64,000 nt of DNA from Nemertoderma westbladi (taxonomy: Eukaryota; Xenacoelomorpha; Nemertodermatida; Nemertodermatidae): the NCBI GenBank assembly GCA_032718475.1, contig JAUCBJ010006248.1, forward strand, positions 1-64,000, given 5' to 3'. A model generated the notes under the pieces. That model did not search any database and was not told the origin of the DNA. It saw only the letters and a program-made list of their open reading frames with translations. Positions 59,701-64,000 of the stretch are shown piece by piece (position 1 is the first letter of the stretch; every line of letters begins with the position of its first letter). A program made the translations under genes and the position numbers.

Positions 59701-62445
59701 AATGTGACGGATTTGGAATCAACAGCGCACTTTGTAATGTAGACTTACCTACCCTAAGGTGTGTGATGACCGCCGGTTCTCTTTCACACCACTAGTAGGC
59801 ACAACCGAAGGCGTATGGGATCGAGAAACAGATTATTTGTGTCTCGCCGAAGCACTGGAGGCCCGGTGGAACGGGAAGCAGGGAGGGGGTTTCACCGGGG
59901 TTCTGGGGGCAATCCGTAGGAGGCGACTGTTCGGCCTGCGGCAGACGAATTCCCTCTGTCTCCGTGGAGGGCGCCGCCCCTGGCGCGGTCTCGGGTTTGG
60001 GGATAGGGCGGGAATCGTATGAACAGTCGACTGTCTAGATTTATCGGTTTCCGACCCGGACAGATGTTATCGCCTGCACAATGGTCTTCGATATTAACCT
60101 TAAATATTTCATATAAACTTTAGATATATAATAGAAACTTGATTTATTGTGCTATAATTTCTACATTATTATTAAGTTCCACGCAATTATATTCGGTATG
60201 TGTTATTATATAATTACTTTTTTCCACTTTCGAATAAATCTACATGATCTAAGTCATAATCTAGTATTTGACAGAGTTAGGTCCAATTCGGTAAACGTTA
60301 GGTACTGTAACATTAGGTACCATAGCGTTAGGTCCTGGTGTGCCTAGGTCCCTTACTTAATGTCTAGACTTAATATTTATCTTCGGTTATTGTTTTGGTT
60401 CGAAAATCCGTGCACTGCAACGTGCACAGAATCCCTTAATTGTCCCCAAGGACCCGAACCCCCGAACACCCGAACCTTTTTGAGCTTATAATAGTTTATA
60501 GCTTATATAATAGTTTATAGCTTAAAATAGTTTATAGCTTATATAATAGTTTATAGCTTATATAATAGTTTATAGCTTATAATAGTTTATAGCTTATATA
60601 ATAGTTTATAGCTTAAAATAGTTTATAGCTTATATAATAGTTTATAGCTTATATAATAGTTTATAGCTTTTATAATAGTTTATAGCTTATATAATAGTTT
60701 ATAGCTTATAATAGTTTATAGCTTATATAATAGTTAATAGCTTATAATTCATTCATTCATTGTGGCTATAATCAAATTAAATTGATATAATTGTGAAGTA
60801 AAAAGTGCACAGCACGAATAGAAATAGAAACTAAATAATTAATAAAATTAATTAATAGAATATAAAGTAATTATAAGGTTACATTGTGAAAGGCAGTAAA
60901 ATGAATGGCGATGCACCAAATGATAATTGATACAGACAGATAATAAGAAACCATAAAAACTGTCATTCAGTTTTGTTTCGTTGGGGCCGGTCAACTATAC
61001 AATACATAATAGTATAATAGACATAGTTAGTTATTTGTACATGATAGTCTGCAGGTGGTTGTGAGTATCTATGTGTAAAGCGTGCCTGGGAGCCAACTAA
61101 CAATAGAATATGTTCACAGTAAATTATAAAAAAGGCCATTTTTCAAGCGCTCAACTGTACATGTACACTATATAACGTGTACACACTGTATAACTAAAAA
61201 GTCATAGAGGTCAGATTTCCCAGGAACCTGCTGTAATAGACAACATTCACTCTCATTGAATCCAGGGCAAGAGTTTGTGTTGTATTCTGAGGAAGGAGCT
61301 ATCAGCTGGGTAAGATGTTTATTTGCGAGAGAGATCCCACTCTATAACTTGGCAATTGCTCAAATCCATTCAGCTGAATGGCACAGTAGAGCATTGATTC
61401 TGGGTTACAACTAATAAACAATCAATGACAAATTCTCGTTGATTTGCACACCAACGTCTAATAATTGGATGAAGTGTGTTCGAGAGCGAAGGATATTGAG
61501 CTCAACATAAGAACTTACATATTCTTAATCATCTCGAGAATTAATTAATTAATTAACGCGTAACCTATTCCATGGCCAGTACATATACAAAAACCACCAT
61601 ACAAAATTTGGTAACGCTCCACCGGTTCGTTTAGTAAAAAATAAGAAAAGTAAATTTTCTTCGGCCGTTAAGCTAGGGATTACGCACAAAGTCTGACGAC
61701 TTATTTCCAGTGCGGTCCCCCCAGAACTTTACTTCCCAGAGGTAACTCCAGTACTCATTTAGCTACCACTTAAGGATGCCAGGCAGAGATGCGCCCTGGC
61801 TGGTCCCTTTAAAGCATTCATGCCGAAACGAAAACTGCCCTGGCCCATGTGATGATCGAACCCACGACCTACGGGAAATGTGAATTCAATGCAACCACTA
61901 CACAAAGGTGGTTTAGGCGGTGATACGGCTATGACAAATCTCCAATTTATTTAATGACAAACATAGGTAGATAACCAGCCCATTCACAATTGTATTATAG
62001 ATAATAATAAAACAAGTTAAATCTAGGTCTACCATTTAAATGCACCCAAATTTAATAACCAAATTGTCGTGTGCCTATTATAAAGTTTCAAAATGTATGC
62101 TATTATACTTTTACTTTAATAGTCACTACTGGTGTGTGTAAGCATAATAATTATATTATGCAATTTAACTTACAATAATTAAATCATGTTTTTTTGAAAT
62201 TTGAACTTTACCATGCTCTATACATTATATTATCTTAGTTTTTCCTTATGCTGGAACATATTTATTTTTAAATATTTCCTTGTTTCACATAGGACATGCA
62301 AGTACAGCAGTTCTTTAACGAAGGGACCCAATGCAGTGCCTGTCAGGATGGCCGTGTCTGTCGGGGTGGTTTGTGTGCGCTTCCTGATGAAGAGAGGGAC
62401 CTGATAGAAGAATTACCAAATTGCTCCAATGAAGCACATCAAGAT
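29453..62445 (+). CDS. Gene 2: secreted CAP-domain protein, tandem paralogue of gene 1 (exons 1-4, continues beyond window)
   Basis: Exons at 29453-29703, 30029-30184, 31408-31633 and 62293-62445 join in phase with consensus splice sites. The ATG at 29453 opens a signal peptide (ALVFAVFSMFLQISVA) followed by the CAP helix with WHNDRR (the family's HNxxR). GLGQNIHG and CGHFDQLML follow in exons 2 and 3, and a cysteine-rich linker in exon 4. The reading is open for 262 codons to the donor at 62446; ShK exons are expected to the right. As in gene 1, the first cavity Glu of the CAP family (GEN) is Gln. Intron 3 is about 30.7 kb because of the insertion at 31903-59669. Exon 4 could alternatively belong to a third paralogue whose other exons are lost, but phase and order fit gene 2. 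Confidence 0.8.
29933..30020. repeat. ATAAGAT simple repeat next to an exon
   Basis: Irregular array of (AT)AAGAT(AT) and GGTATAAGAT units ending within 10 bp of the exon 2 acceptor, so it may occupy the polypyrimidine/branch-point region. Confidence 0.75.
30029..30184 (+). CDS. Gene 2 exon 2 (CAP domain)
   Basis: Acceptor TCTTTCAG, donor GTGAGT at 30185. 156 bp. NTPEFIYYKSIY, GGLGQNIHGDGSP and FDFYDEVQ correspond one-to-one with gene 1 exon 2. Confidence 0.9.
30206..30480 (+). mobile_element. tRNA-derived SINE, full-length-like copy
   Basis: Head with GTGTAGTGGTCGCATTG (A box) and GTGGGTTCGATCCTCAC (B box), a body containing AAGGGACCAGCCAGGGCGCA, and a tail TTTACTTTACTTTTA. Two relatives in reverse orientation lie at 16385-16475 and 61640-61912. 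Intron 2 of gene 2. Confidence 0.85.
30481..31407. other. Rest of intron 2 of gene 2
   Basis: AT-rich, no repeats of known type and no supported exon. Short open frames at 30864-31189 have no recognisable content. Confidence 0.4.
31408..31633 (+). CDS. Gene 2 exon 3 (CAP domain, C-terminal half)
   Basis: Acceptor TTATCCCAG, donor GTAAGT at 31634. MDSWHCEGFENN, CGHFDQLMLQRL, CNFLVCEYFDG, ending ETCLF, aligned with gene 1 exon 3 (one codon shorter). Confidence 0.9.
31903..32460 (-). repeat. Left (3') LTR of the BEL/Pao element, outer part
   Basis: Starts TGTTAAACAGG and matches 57734-58291 at about 97%. It is interrupted after TTCTTAATTTT at 32460, where the nested LTR (TGTACGGGATCC) begins; the right LTR continues ACACTAATT. 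Confidence 0.88.
32461..32671 (-). repeat. Left partial LTR of the nested element
   Basis: TGTACGGGATCCGAGAATCC onward matches 39616-39827 with few differences. Similarity stops at AATAAAAGT; the remaining U3-like part of the right copy is not found here. Confidence 0.8.
32910..33226 (-). other. Array of five hairpin-forming inverted repeats
   Basis: Stems read by eye: 32910-32917/32925-32932 (8 bp, one wobble), 32933-32945/32949-32961 (13 bp perfect, 3-nt loop), 33010-33017/33024-33031 (8 bp), 33043-33053/33061-33071 (11 bp perfect, 7-nt loop) and 33193-33204/33215-33226 (12 bp perfect, 10-nt loop). Alternative pairings exist: 33013-33023 with 33087-33097 (11 bp), and 32936-32944 with 33070-33078 (9 bp). 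The array lies downstream of the gag-protease frame on its sense strand, near the 3' end of the nested element. Function unknown. Confidence 0.7.
33270..33985. repeat. Pyrimidine-rich CTAACT-type simple sequence
   Basis: Irregular repeats of CTAACTCTCTAA, ACTAACTCTAACTAG and CTTACTTACTAT. Apparent plus-strand frames across it are composition artefacts. On the sense (minus) strand of the element it is purine-rich. Confidence 0.75.
34356..35375 (-). pseudogene. BEL/Pao protease region (DUF1758-like), nested element
   Basis: Minus-strand frame with MLVDSGAAFTLVENWVAEEIGL (retropepsin-like DSGA active site), IIVGMDCPTAHERIQTVFGE and ILTPFGWTLSGPV, the typical closing block of the Pao protease domain. 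Upstream, in a different frame, is a zinc-finger segment (ECQLHRDGTHKTRSCKHW and GLCHRCVVEGHRSE), so a frameshift lies near 35370. The C-terminal part is a repeat of EECP units (about 34430-34510). No RT follows: the frame ends at 34356 and neither 34080-34349 nor the rest shows RT motifs. Confidence 0.8.
35527..36513 (-). pseudogene. BEL/Pao gag (DUF1759-like), nested element
   Basis: FKFDGSRPEEYLQFRRMYSNAI, LKYLQVYTGGPAYDIV and WRALDREYGHPAKIIRQIL are characteristic of the Pao gag capsid-like domain. Its N-terminal part overlaps the frame at 36246-36929 in another phase, which points to a frameshift near 36330. Confidence 0.8.
36246..36929 (-). pseudogene. Linker part of the nested element's gag
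   Basis: Low-complexity, Pro/Gly/Thr-rich frame in the same phase as the 37701-39557 and 36990-37388 frames. The poly-C run at 36600-36616 gives a poly-Gly stretch and is a likely slippage site. No recognised domain. Confidence 0.5.
36990..37388 (-). pseudogene. Arg/Glu-rich segment of the nested element's gag
   Basis: Contains a repeated REVEERRRIVEFN unit, predicted helical and charged. It is in phase with 37701-39557 but separated by stops within the poly-C repeat region. Confidence 0.5.
37455..37835. repeat. About 125-bp tandem repeat with poly-C tracts, three units
   Basis: CATTCTCTGCCCCCC...CTCGCCACTAATCTTCCGTGGTGGGGCGCCCGTAG recurs at about 37470, 37597 and 37722. The homopolymers make assembly and reading frame uncertain here. 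Confidence 0.8.
37701..39557 (-). CDS. Nested element ORF1: coiled-coil protein with Asn-rich and 20-residue repeat regions
   Basis: A 618-codon open frame on the minus strand whose ATG (39555-39557) lies about 60 bp inside the LTR at 39616. In order: a charged Thr/Pro/Arg-rich N-terminus; a helical region (39200-38600) with Glu/Arg heptad-like pattern; an Asn-rich tract (about 38550-38250); then four to five copies of a 20-aa unit (GHVVSRQEVAGVRNPNE) encoded by exact 60-bp repeats (37900-38165). It fits the N-terminal part of a BEL/Pao gag by position. I do not recognise a catalytic domain. It is open but ends in the repeat region, so it may be truncated. Confidence 0.65.
   Translation of the reverse strand: MSQEGETTTPRTPDDTNETIREAATRRYRPRTPDSSNPNDPVAQVEGGRLPQRGTSESRERRDESTHDGGRRTNVAGQPQAEGDGRPTGTATVGPPVRRRTRRERGDVGDEDVGVSDRLRRAYNATRKQLREAKEGAKIDQVKLEKRLGESNKHFDYLVRFGQGELANERARGVATELFELWECRGMEPGVVYIGPYLVDARGIKLVGWRGPQEGESEVNPKDSVLSVSENSRKRGKVSRTGRQRESVATEKSATSSAKVRRVLEIDLACQLDLVALDQRELERQMEEGSALLEKERELARENKERAEWVARNFRECEEIGMRERKEQEERVAAEASERKTNNNSNNNNTVENVNINSTVVDNPNQTFVAGNNTLPDSSNLNPNHSNINIGNNSNNVDSNLQNNSNNLDNNLNPNMQNNSNNFNSNDQNNPVSNLGVQNNLIDLEDNIDNGAINMNVVDADGPANESLVGHAVSRQGAMGVRNPNESLVGHVISREEVAGVRNPDRSLVGHVVSRQEVAGVRNPNEGLVGHVVSRQEVMALSQPEGGLVGHTVVEGEAGVNGPSRSRVSASTREGYRSEVRGGSEVRSGEWGRTTGAPPRKISGERGGGGRECPTRGV
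37900..38165. repeat. 60-bp coding tandem repeat
   Basis: TACGTGGCCTACCAGGC recurs at exactly 60-bp spacing over at least four units, coding the 20-residue repeat of ORF1 on the minus strand. Confidence 0.9.
39616..40032 (-). repeat. 417-bp LTR of the nested segment
   Basis: TGTTACGGGATCC...TCCTATAACA. On its left, 60 bp away, begins a BEL/Pao ORF1, consistent with a 5' LTR. On its right, the minus strand carries a G-rich polypurine tract (40033-40044) after a Gypsy integrase, consistent with a 3' LTR. The two roles point to two elements sharing one LTR. Confidence 0.7.
40171..41187 (-). pseudogene. Gypsy integrase, N-terminally truncated
   Basis: Minus strand. The second half of the HHCC zinc region (CNSCLECLTRKPP) is present, then the DDE core (MELMAVDLLSL with the first Asp; LLSDQGPNFTS with the second; GVVERMNRT with the Glu) and a chromodomain-free C-terminal region (VGDRVFLHS, FLGPFKIMKL). 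The core is uninterrupted for 338 codons. The frame is cut at 41187 exactly where the outer LTR resumes, so RT and RNase H are gone. It is a different Gypsy lineage from 504-4258. Confidence 0.85.
41187..41583 (-). repeat. Left (3') LTR of the large BEL/Pao element, inner part
   Basis: TGTGAACCTATTCC...ATATCGTAACA matches 59310-59669 closely, with one 36-bp extra piece (GGTACTAAAAGC region). Together with 31903-32460 it makes up the left LTR. Confidence 0.85.
41748..41890. repeat. About 54-bp tandem repeat, three units
   Basis: TACAAATTAAATTTACAAAA begins at 41748, 41801 and 41856, with ATAATGATTACTA between. AT-rich, non-coding, near the 3' end of the BEL/Pao interior. Confidence 0.85.
41891..43020. 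other. 3' non-coding region of the BEL/Pao element
   Basis: Contains the perfect palindrome CAAACCCGCGGGTTTG at 42163-42178 and a C/G-richer stretch at 42460-42780 without a recognised protein. A minus-strand frame at 42818-43135 may be the frameshifted continuation of the unknown ORF at 43021-43779. Confidence 0.45.
43021..43779 (-). CDS. Unrecognised 252-aa ORF downstream of pol
   Basis: Minus-strand frame after the integrase, in the position where some BEL/Pao elements carry an extra ORF. Composition is protein-like: mixed charge, few repeats, a possible metal-binding pattern CGEC (about residues 111-114) with a further C-x-A-H some 30 residues on, and a C-terminal helix-prone RAYKDLEARREAAWE. 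There is no signal peptide or transmembrane segment, so an envelope protein is unlikely. An overlapping frame at 42818-43135 continues in another phase and may be the broken end. I cannot assign a family. Confidence 0.5.
   Translation of the reverse strand: MDLSPGRKRNYHSPDMGVRTLMFTTMGDRMEVLRKEYRTRYPHDFALDVCNISADPDEEIARLYHMNMYLRHDEPLRAVRDRFDGIHLYRRTRGEDEEMPKVFSVYKLFYKCGECMNKQDIAIPDRLNKQNPEPILTRCQAHQFLRYNEEGYPMSNTMISIDFSRKRPPRPITPTITTLDPYTEIKPCSTPALIEAAAISLYRAYKDLEARREAAWESSTKPTELELSNPWTMFTSLHQERKLTHPSRIQTR
43780..44569. other. Spacer between the unknown ORF and integrase
   Basis: Contains CAAACCCGCAGGTTTG at 44119-44134, set in a larger imperfect inverted repeat (GTTCGACTAT...ATAATCGAAC), and AT-rich DNA. 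No supported gene. Confidence 0.45.
44570..47002 (-). pseudogene. BEL/Pao RNase H and integrase, tandem unit 3 (with full C-terminus)
   Basis: From 47002 leftward: RNase H-like MFSDASDTGFGMVAY (first Asp) and VPRAELQAAVV; a linker with three ERPEESL repeats; then the integrase with VDCFGPIEAKSGR, FYSDKGTNFVGGN and ESPWRGGSWERLVR and the complete C-terminal domain ending at 44570. One in-frame stop at 45899-45901 (after LLSAQ) separates two otherwise continuous frames. Only this unit has the true integrase C-terminus (LNSRPIAMLPDG onward). Confidence 0.85.
45083..50828 (-). repeat. Tandem triplication of the RNase H-integrase segment
   Basis: Units 45083-47004, 47005-48926 (1922 bp each) and 48927-50828 (1902 bp). 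The junctions GAACAAAT|CTCGATTTCG at 47004/47005 and 48926/48927 are identical and join the RNase H start to a point inside the integrase. Units differ by scattered substitutions and by 11-bp and 9-bp deletions in the rightmost unit (near 50055 and 50083). Confidence 0.9.
46963..48924 (-). pseudogene. BEL/Pao RNase H and integrase, tandem unit 2
   Basis: Near-identical to unit 3 but ends abruptly after TAFIEIE, where the next unit's RNase H starts in another frame. Stops at 48502-48504 (in CQEESQ-x-FW) and 47821-47823 (after LLSAQ). The unit period is 1922 bp. Confidence 0.85.
48885..50994 (-). pseudogene. BEL/Pao RNase H and integrase, tandem unit 1 (attached to RT)
   Basis: The unit directly downstream of RT, with an N-terminal extension MRKIWLSDLQWDEPIS before the RNase H. 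An 11-bp deletion of a palindrome near 50055 shifts the frame between RNase H (ends 50038) and integrase (starts in another phase near 50063). Here the LLSAQ position is followed by Arg, not a stop. Confidence 0.85.
50840..52351 (-). pseudogene. BEL/Pao reverse transcriptase
   Basis: N-terminal block YYLPHHYVTHPDKPDKVRVV and GPNLNNYLIGILLRFR, then FTCDMEAMFHQVRAC (first Asp) and NFYMDDGLVS (YMDD box, near 51365). One in-frame stop at 51623-51625 lies between the FRQR and FAFTCD blocks. A frameshift near 51000 breaks the join to RNase H. Relative to the protease frame another shift lies near 52360. Confidence 0.88.
52369..53700 (-). pseudogene. BEL/Pao zinc knuckle and protease (DUF1758-like)
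   Basis: CWTCHAPGHVRRQC (CCHC knuckle, about 53360) and a second Cys/His cluster CMECGRQHHKLL. The protease has IYVMLDTASTLSYIEEEVA, where the retropepsin DSG/DTG triad reads DTA, and VSMLIGAEQLIAHQIW as flap/helix region. It closes with YRTILGWYTRVP. 443 codons without interruption. Confidence 0.85.
53660..54358 (-). pseudogene. BEL/Pao gag capsid-like domain (DUF1759-like)
   Basis: FMGNHKHWRMFKTYIDEQL, FNYLLQMLHREPRVIADNF and ALKTLSDIYGNKTKM fit the Pao gag pattern (conserved W/F spacing and 'L.......G.A...I'). It overlaps the protease frame by 41 bp in another phase, so either programmed frameshifting or a mutation joins them. Confidence 0.8.
54614..56053 (-). pseudogene. BEL/Pao gag N-terminal coiled coil
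   Basis: Long Glu/Arg/Lys-rich helix with repeated LERERKEREL units, one reading frame apart from a single stop at 55397-55399 inside the repeat. It is followed by a Pro/Arg-rich linker. The stop at 54614-54616 separates it from the capsid-like frame, which is in the same phase. Confidence 0.7.
56115..56615 (-). pseudogene. Acidic N-terminal segment of BEL/Pao gag
   Basis: MSVSEKEALEDSYETAAG then Asp/Glu/Ser-rich sequence and a basic end. It is the first ATG frame after the leader, in a different phase from 54614-56053. No known domain. Confidence 0.5.
56616..57477. other. Leader region between LTR and gag
   Basis: AT-rich, with a (CT)n run at about 57007-57022 and CCGAACCCGCAGGCCC at 57221-57236, a divergent member of the dispersed palindrome. 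No supported gene. Confidence 0.4.
57478..57743 (-). other. Array of ACTGT/ACAG hairpins in the BEL/Pao leader
   Basis: Stems: CTGTAC/GTACAG at 57478-57492 and 57545-57559; TTACTGTTAC/GTAACAGTAA at 57581-57603; CTGTTGC/GCAACAG at 57670-57685; CTGTTAAACAG at 57733-57743. Flanking sequence repeats at about 105-bp spacing (CAGTACACTAACCTAACAGCC at 57502 and 57611). The last stem overlaps the LTR start. Confidence 0.7.
57734..59669 (-). repeat. Right (5') LTR of the large BEL/Pao element, complete
   Basis: 1936 bp, TGTTAAACAGG...CGTAACA, followed by the GTATG target duplication. Its first 558 bp match 31903-32460 and its last 360 bp match 41187-41583. The middle (58292-59309), with a GC-rich stretch near 58790-58920, has no counterpart on the left because of the nested insertion and deletion. 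Confidence 0.82.
59675..59722 (+). pseudogene. Relic of a CAP-domain exon 3
   Basis: GGTTCAACATGGATTCTTGG then a 5-bp extra ATTGG, then AAATGTGACGGATTT matches the start of exon 3 of both genes (8139 and 31411 onward) at about 85-90%. The 5-bp insertion shifts the frame and the similarity stops after about 48 bp. It directly abuts the target duplication of the BEL/Pao insertion. Confidence 0.7.
59759..60022 (+). other. GC-rich island, unrecognised
   Basis: About 260 bp of markedly higher GC than its surroundings, open on the plus strand (87 codons) without recognisable content. It could be a fragment of a mobile element. No splice signals in phase with gene 2. Confidence 0.3.
60484..60749. 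repeat. AT-rich minisatellite, 15/19-bp units
   Basis: About 15 units of TAGTTTATAGCTTATATAA and the shorter TAGTTTATAGCTTAAAA alternate. Confidence 0.92.
60750..61639. other. Intron 3 of gene 2, distal part
   Basis: AT-rich, with no gene or recognised repeat. Confidence 0.4.
61640..61912 (-). mobile_element. tRNA-derived SINE, second full-length-like copy
   Basis: Reverse complement of 30206-30480 along its whole length: TTTTCTTCGGCC tail side first, then GCGCCCTGGCTGGTCCCTTT, then the B box (GATCGAACCCACGACC on the plus strand) and A box. Confidence 0.85.
62293..62445 (+). CDS. Gene 2 exon 4 (cysteine-rich linker)
   Basis: Acceptor TTTCACATAG, donor GTTAGT at 62446. 153 bp, phase 0 on both sides, CSACQDGRVCRGGLC. 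Length, splice-site context and sequence match gene 1 exon 4 at 9438-9590. It is assigned to gene 2 by phase and order across the 30.7-kb intron. Confidence 0.82.
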
Positions 62446-63122
62446 GTTAGTTTAGAACAGTACTTTTAATAATTAACAATATAAATTTAAAGCTGTAAAA
62501 ATAAATATTCTACTTTTTTATTATATTCTTGTCACAAATATTCTAGTAAGATGCTCGCCCATTGAATTATTTTTTTATTTTAAGTATCTTTTATTGTTAG
62601 TTATGGAATGTGATAGATTATTGCTCAAACATAAAAAAAAGAATGGCAGGCCTCGGCAAATTGCCGGGACCCAACACTGCACTGCAAGTACGATCAGCGG
62701 CGTAGCCAAGGGGGGGGGGGGGGGGGGGGGGGAATCCAAGGATTGATCCCAATATTGAAAAGAAAACCTGAACAGATAAAAATTATAGAAATTTGAGTTG
62801 CAATTAGAACATTATCACCATTATTGTCAGCAATTTCACCTTTGTAAACTCAGCAACAAACATGGACGGGTCCAGGAATTTCTTATTAGGGGGCTTAAAT
62901 TTTTTTTACAATAATTATAATTATAATAATAGTACAATTTATGCAAATTCAGTTATTTATTAGGACAGTATATAAGAAAGCATATAAAGTAAAAGAATAG
63001 TATATATACTATTATAGAAGTGCTTGCTATAAAGTGAAAATCTATAATAATTAATTTTAATTTATTAAAATTATTATTAACATTAATATAATATACGATT
63101 TTAATTAATCGTATGTGACGAT
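62446..63122. other. Intron 4 of gene 2 (start), with a poly-G run
   Basis: GGCGTAGCCAAGG followed by more than 20 G at about 62705-62733, a motif common at degraded transposon ends. Otherwise AT-rich. Confidence 0.45.
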
Positions 63123-64000
63123 TTAGCCTCTTGCCACGATGTTAAGAATGGCATTTATAGCAATGTCAATGTCCCGATGAACACTCATGAGGGCAAGCCC
63201 AGAAAGACGCTCCTGGGTTATAGTTGATTGAAGGTAAGTTTTTAGGAGCTTTAATTTAGAAAACTAACGTTCCACTATGGCATTTGAAACTGGGGAGCAG
63301 CATTGCCATAGATGGCATGAATTGGTCCTCAGCCATCGTTATCAAAGTGGAAGAGGAAATCACCAGCTTTAGTCCATCACTAAGTTGACTGCTTCCACCT
63401 CAACAGTAACAATGGTCTTTACTGGATCTAAATCTCCCGCAAACGTATCTGCTGCCTCCAATACTAGCTGTAAATTTATTTCAGTCCTAAATGCTGCTAT
63501 AATTTCATGTAAGTTATAGTTGATTGAAGGTAAGTTTTTAGGAGCTTTAATTTAGAAAACTAACGTTCCACTATGGCATTTGAAACAGGGGAGCAGCATT
63601 GCCACAGATGGCATGAATTGGTCCTCAGCCATCGTGATCAAAGTGGAAAAGGAAGTCACCAGCTTCAGTCCATCACTAAGTTGACTGCTTCCACCTCAGC
63701 AGTAACAATGGTCTTTAGTGGATCTAAATCTGCCGCAAACGTATCTGCTGCCTCCAATACTAGCTGTAAACTTCTTTCAGTTCTAAATGCTGGTATAAGT
63801 TCCTGTAAATGGACAACAGGAAGGACGTTGTCACTGAACTGTCGTTTCAGCTCGCCCAAGATATGATCCAGAAATGGCAAAAATATTGCTACTCTATTAT
63901 AAGTTTCTGGATCAGACACAGGAGGATTAGCACGATTGCATTGACGCCCAACTAACCTCGGAATTGTGATATCCTGATTAAGGTCTACAGCAAGATTCTT
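63123..64000 (-). pseudogene. hAT transposase C-terminus, decayed, runs off the window
   Basis: Minus strand: PETYNRVAIFLPFLDHILGELKRQF (about 63905-63835), then VEAVNLVMD, and near the end NAIVER-x-FSKLKLLKTYL followed by QERLSGLALMSVHRDI and a stop at 63123-63125. This is the hAT C-terminal dimerisation region of the ZMYM/DUF4371-like type. The residue after VER is a stop codon. A 296-bp tandem duplication (63217-63512 and 63513-63808) interrupts the frame. Opposite to gene 2, inside its intron 4. Confidence 0.8.
63217..63808. repeat. 296-bp tandem duplication within the hAT relic
   Basis: GTTATAGTTGATTGAAGG starts both units (63217 and 63513). The units are about 94% identical. 296 is not a multiple of three. 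Confidence 0.9.

Noticed and set aside
62293-62445. Exon 4 copy as evidence of a third complete CAP gene
   Set aside because: No other intact exons of a third gene are visible; phase and order fit gene 2 across the insertion. Not fully excluded.

Overview
This is an animal nuclear genome window, probably from a marine invertebrate and possibly a deuterostome. The evidence is small exons in AT-rich introns with GT/AG borders, many LINE, SINE, MITE, Gypsy, BEL/Pao and hAT relics, and a tRNA-derived SINE whose AAGCGCTATATAAAT-type tail is shared by many deuterostome SINEs. Nothing bacterial, organellar or CRISPR-like is present. The species cannot be named from sequence alone.

The resident genes are two tandem plus-strand paralogues encoding secreted CAP (CRISP/SCP)-domain proteins with cysteine-rich and ShK-type C-terminal modules. 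Gene 1 runs from 7501 to 22417. Ten exons (2 to 11) are visible and all join in phase; the signal-peptide exon is not in the window. Gene 2 starts at 29453 with a signal-peptide exon. It has exons at 29453-29703, 30029-30184, 31408-31633 and 62293-62445 and continues past the right edge. Intron 3 of gene 2 is about 30.7 kb, most of it one composite retroelement insertion.

Region by region. 1-5155: an RTE-like LINE split by a decayed Gypsy element (309-4549, target duplication CTCAG). 5156-7500: unidentified relic, SINE-like piece, second LINE. 7501-22417: gene 1, with LINE, SINE, foldback and MITE insertions in its introns. 22418-29452: intergenic DNA with a foldback, tandem repeats, LINE remnants and a promoter-proximal cluster of GTTAGCACTTTA motifs. 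29453-31633: first three exons of gene 2. 31903-59669: a minus-strand BEL/Pao element with about 1.9-kb LTRs, flanked by GTATG duplications. Its left LTR is broken by an 8.7-kb nested segment (32461-41186) carrying a second BEL/Pao gag-protease region and a truncated Gypsy integrase. 59675-62292: a degenerate copy of CAP exon 3, a GC-rich island, a minisatellite and a SINE. 62293-62445: exon 4 of gene 2. 63123-64000: a decayed hAT transposase C-terminus.

The least explained signals lie in the retroelements: a tandem triplication of the RNase H-integrase segment; a 16-bp palindrome (CAAACCCGCRGGTTTG) dispersed through coding and non-coding parts of one element and missing from one of three tandem copies; two hairpin arrays, one with alternative pairings and one with a compensatory base change; and an unrecognised 252-aa ORF downstream of pol. 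All retroelement genes seen here carry stops or frameshifts. Exon borders and domain calls were read by eye, without alignments or database searches.
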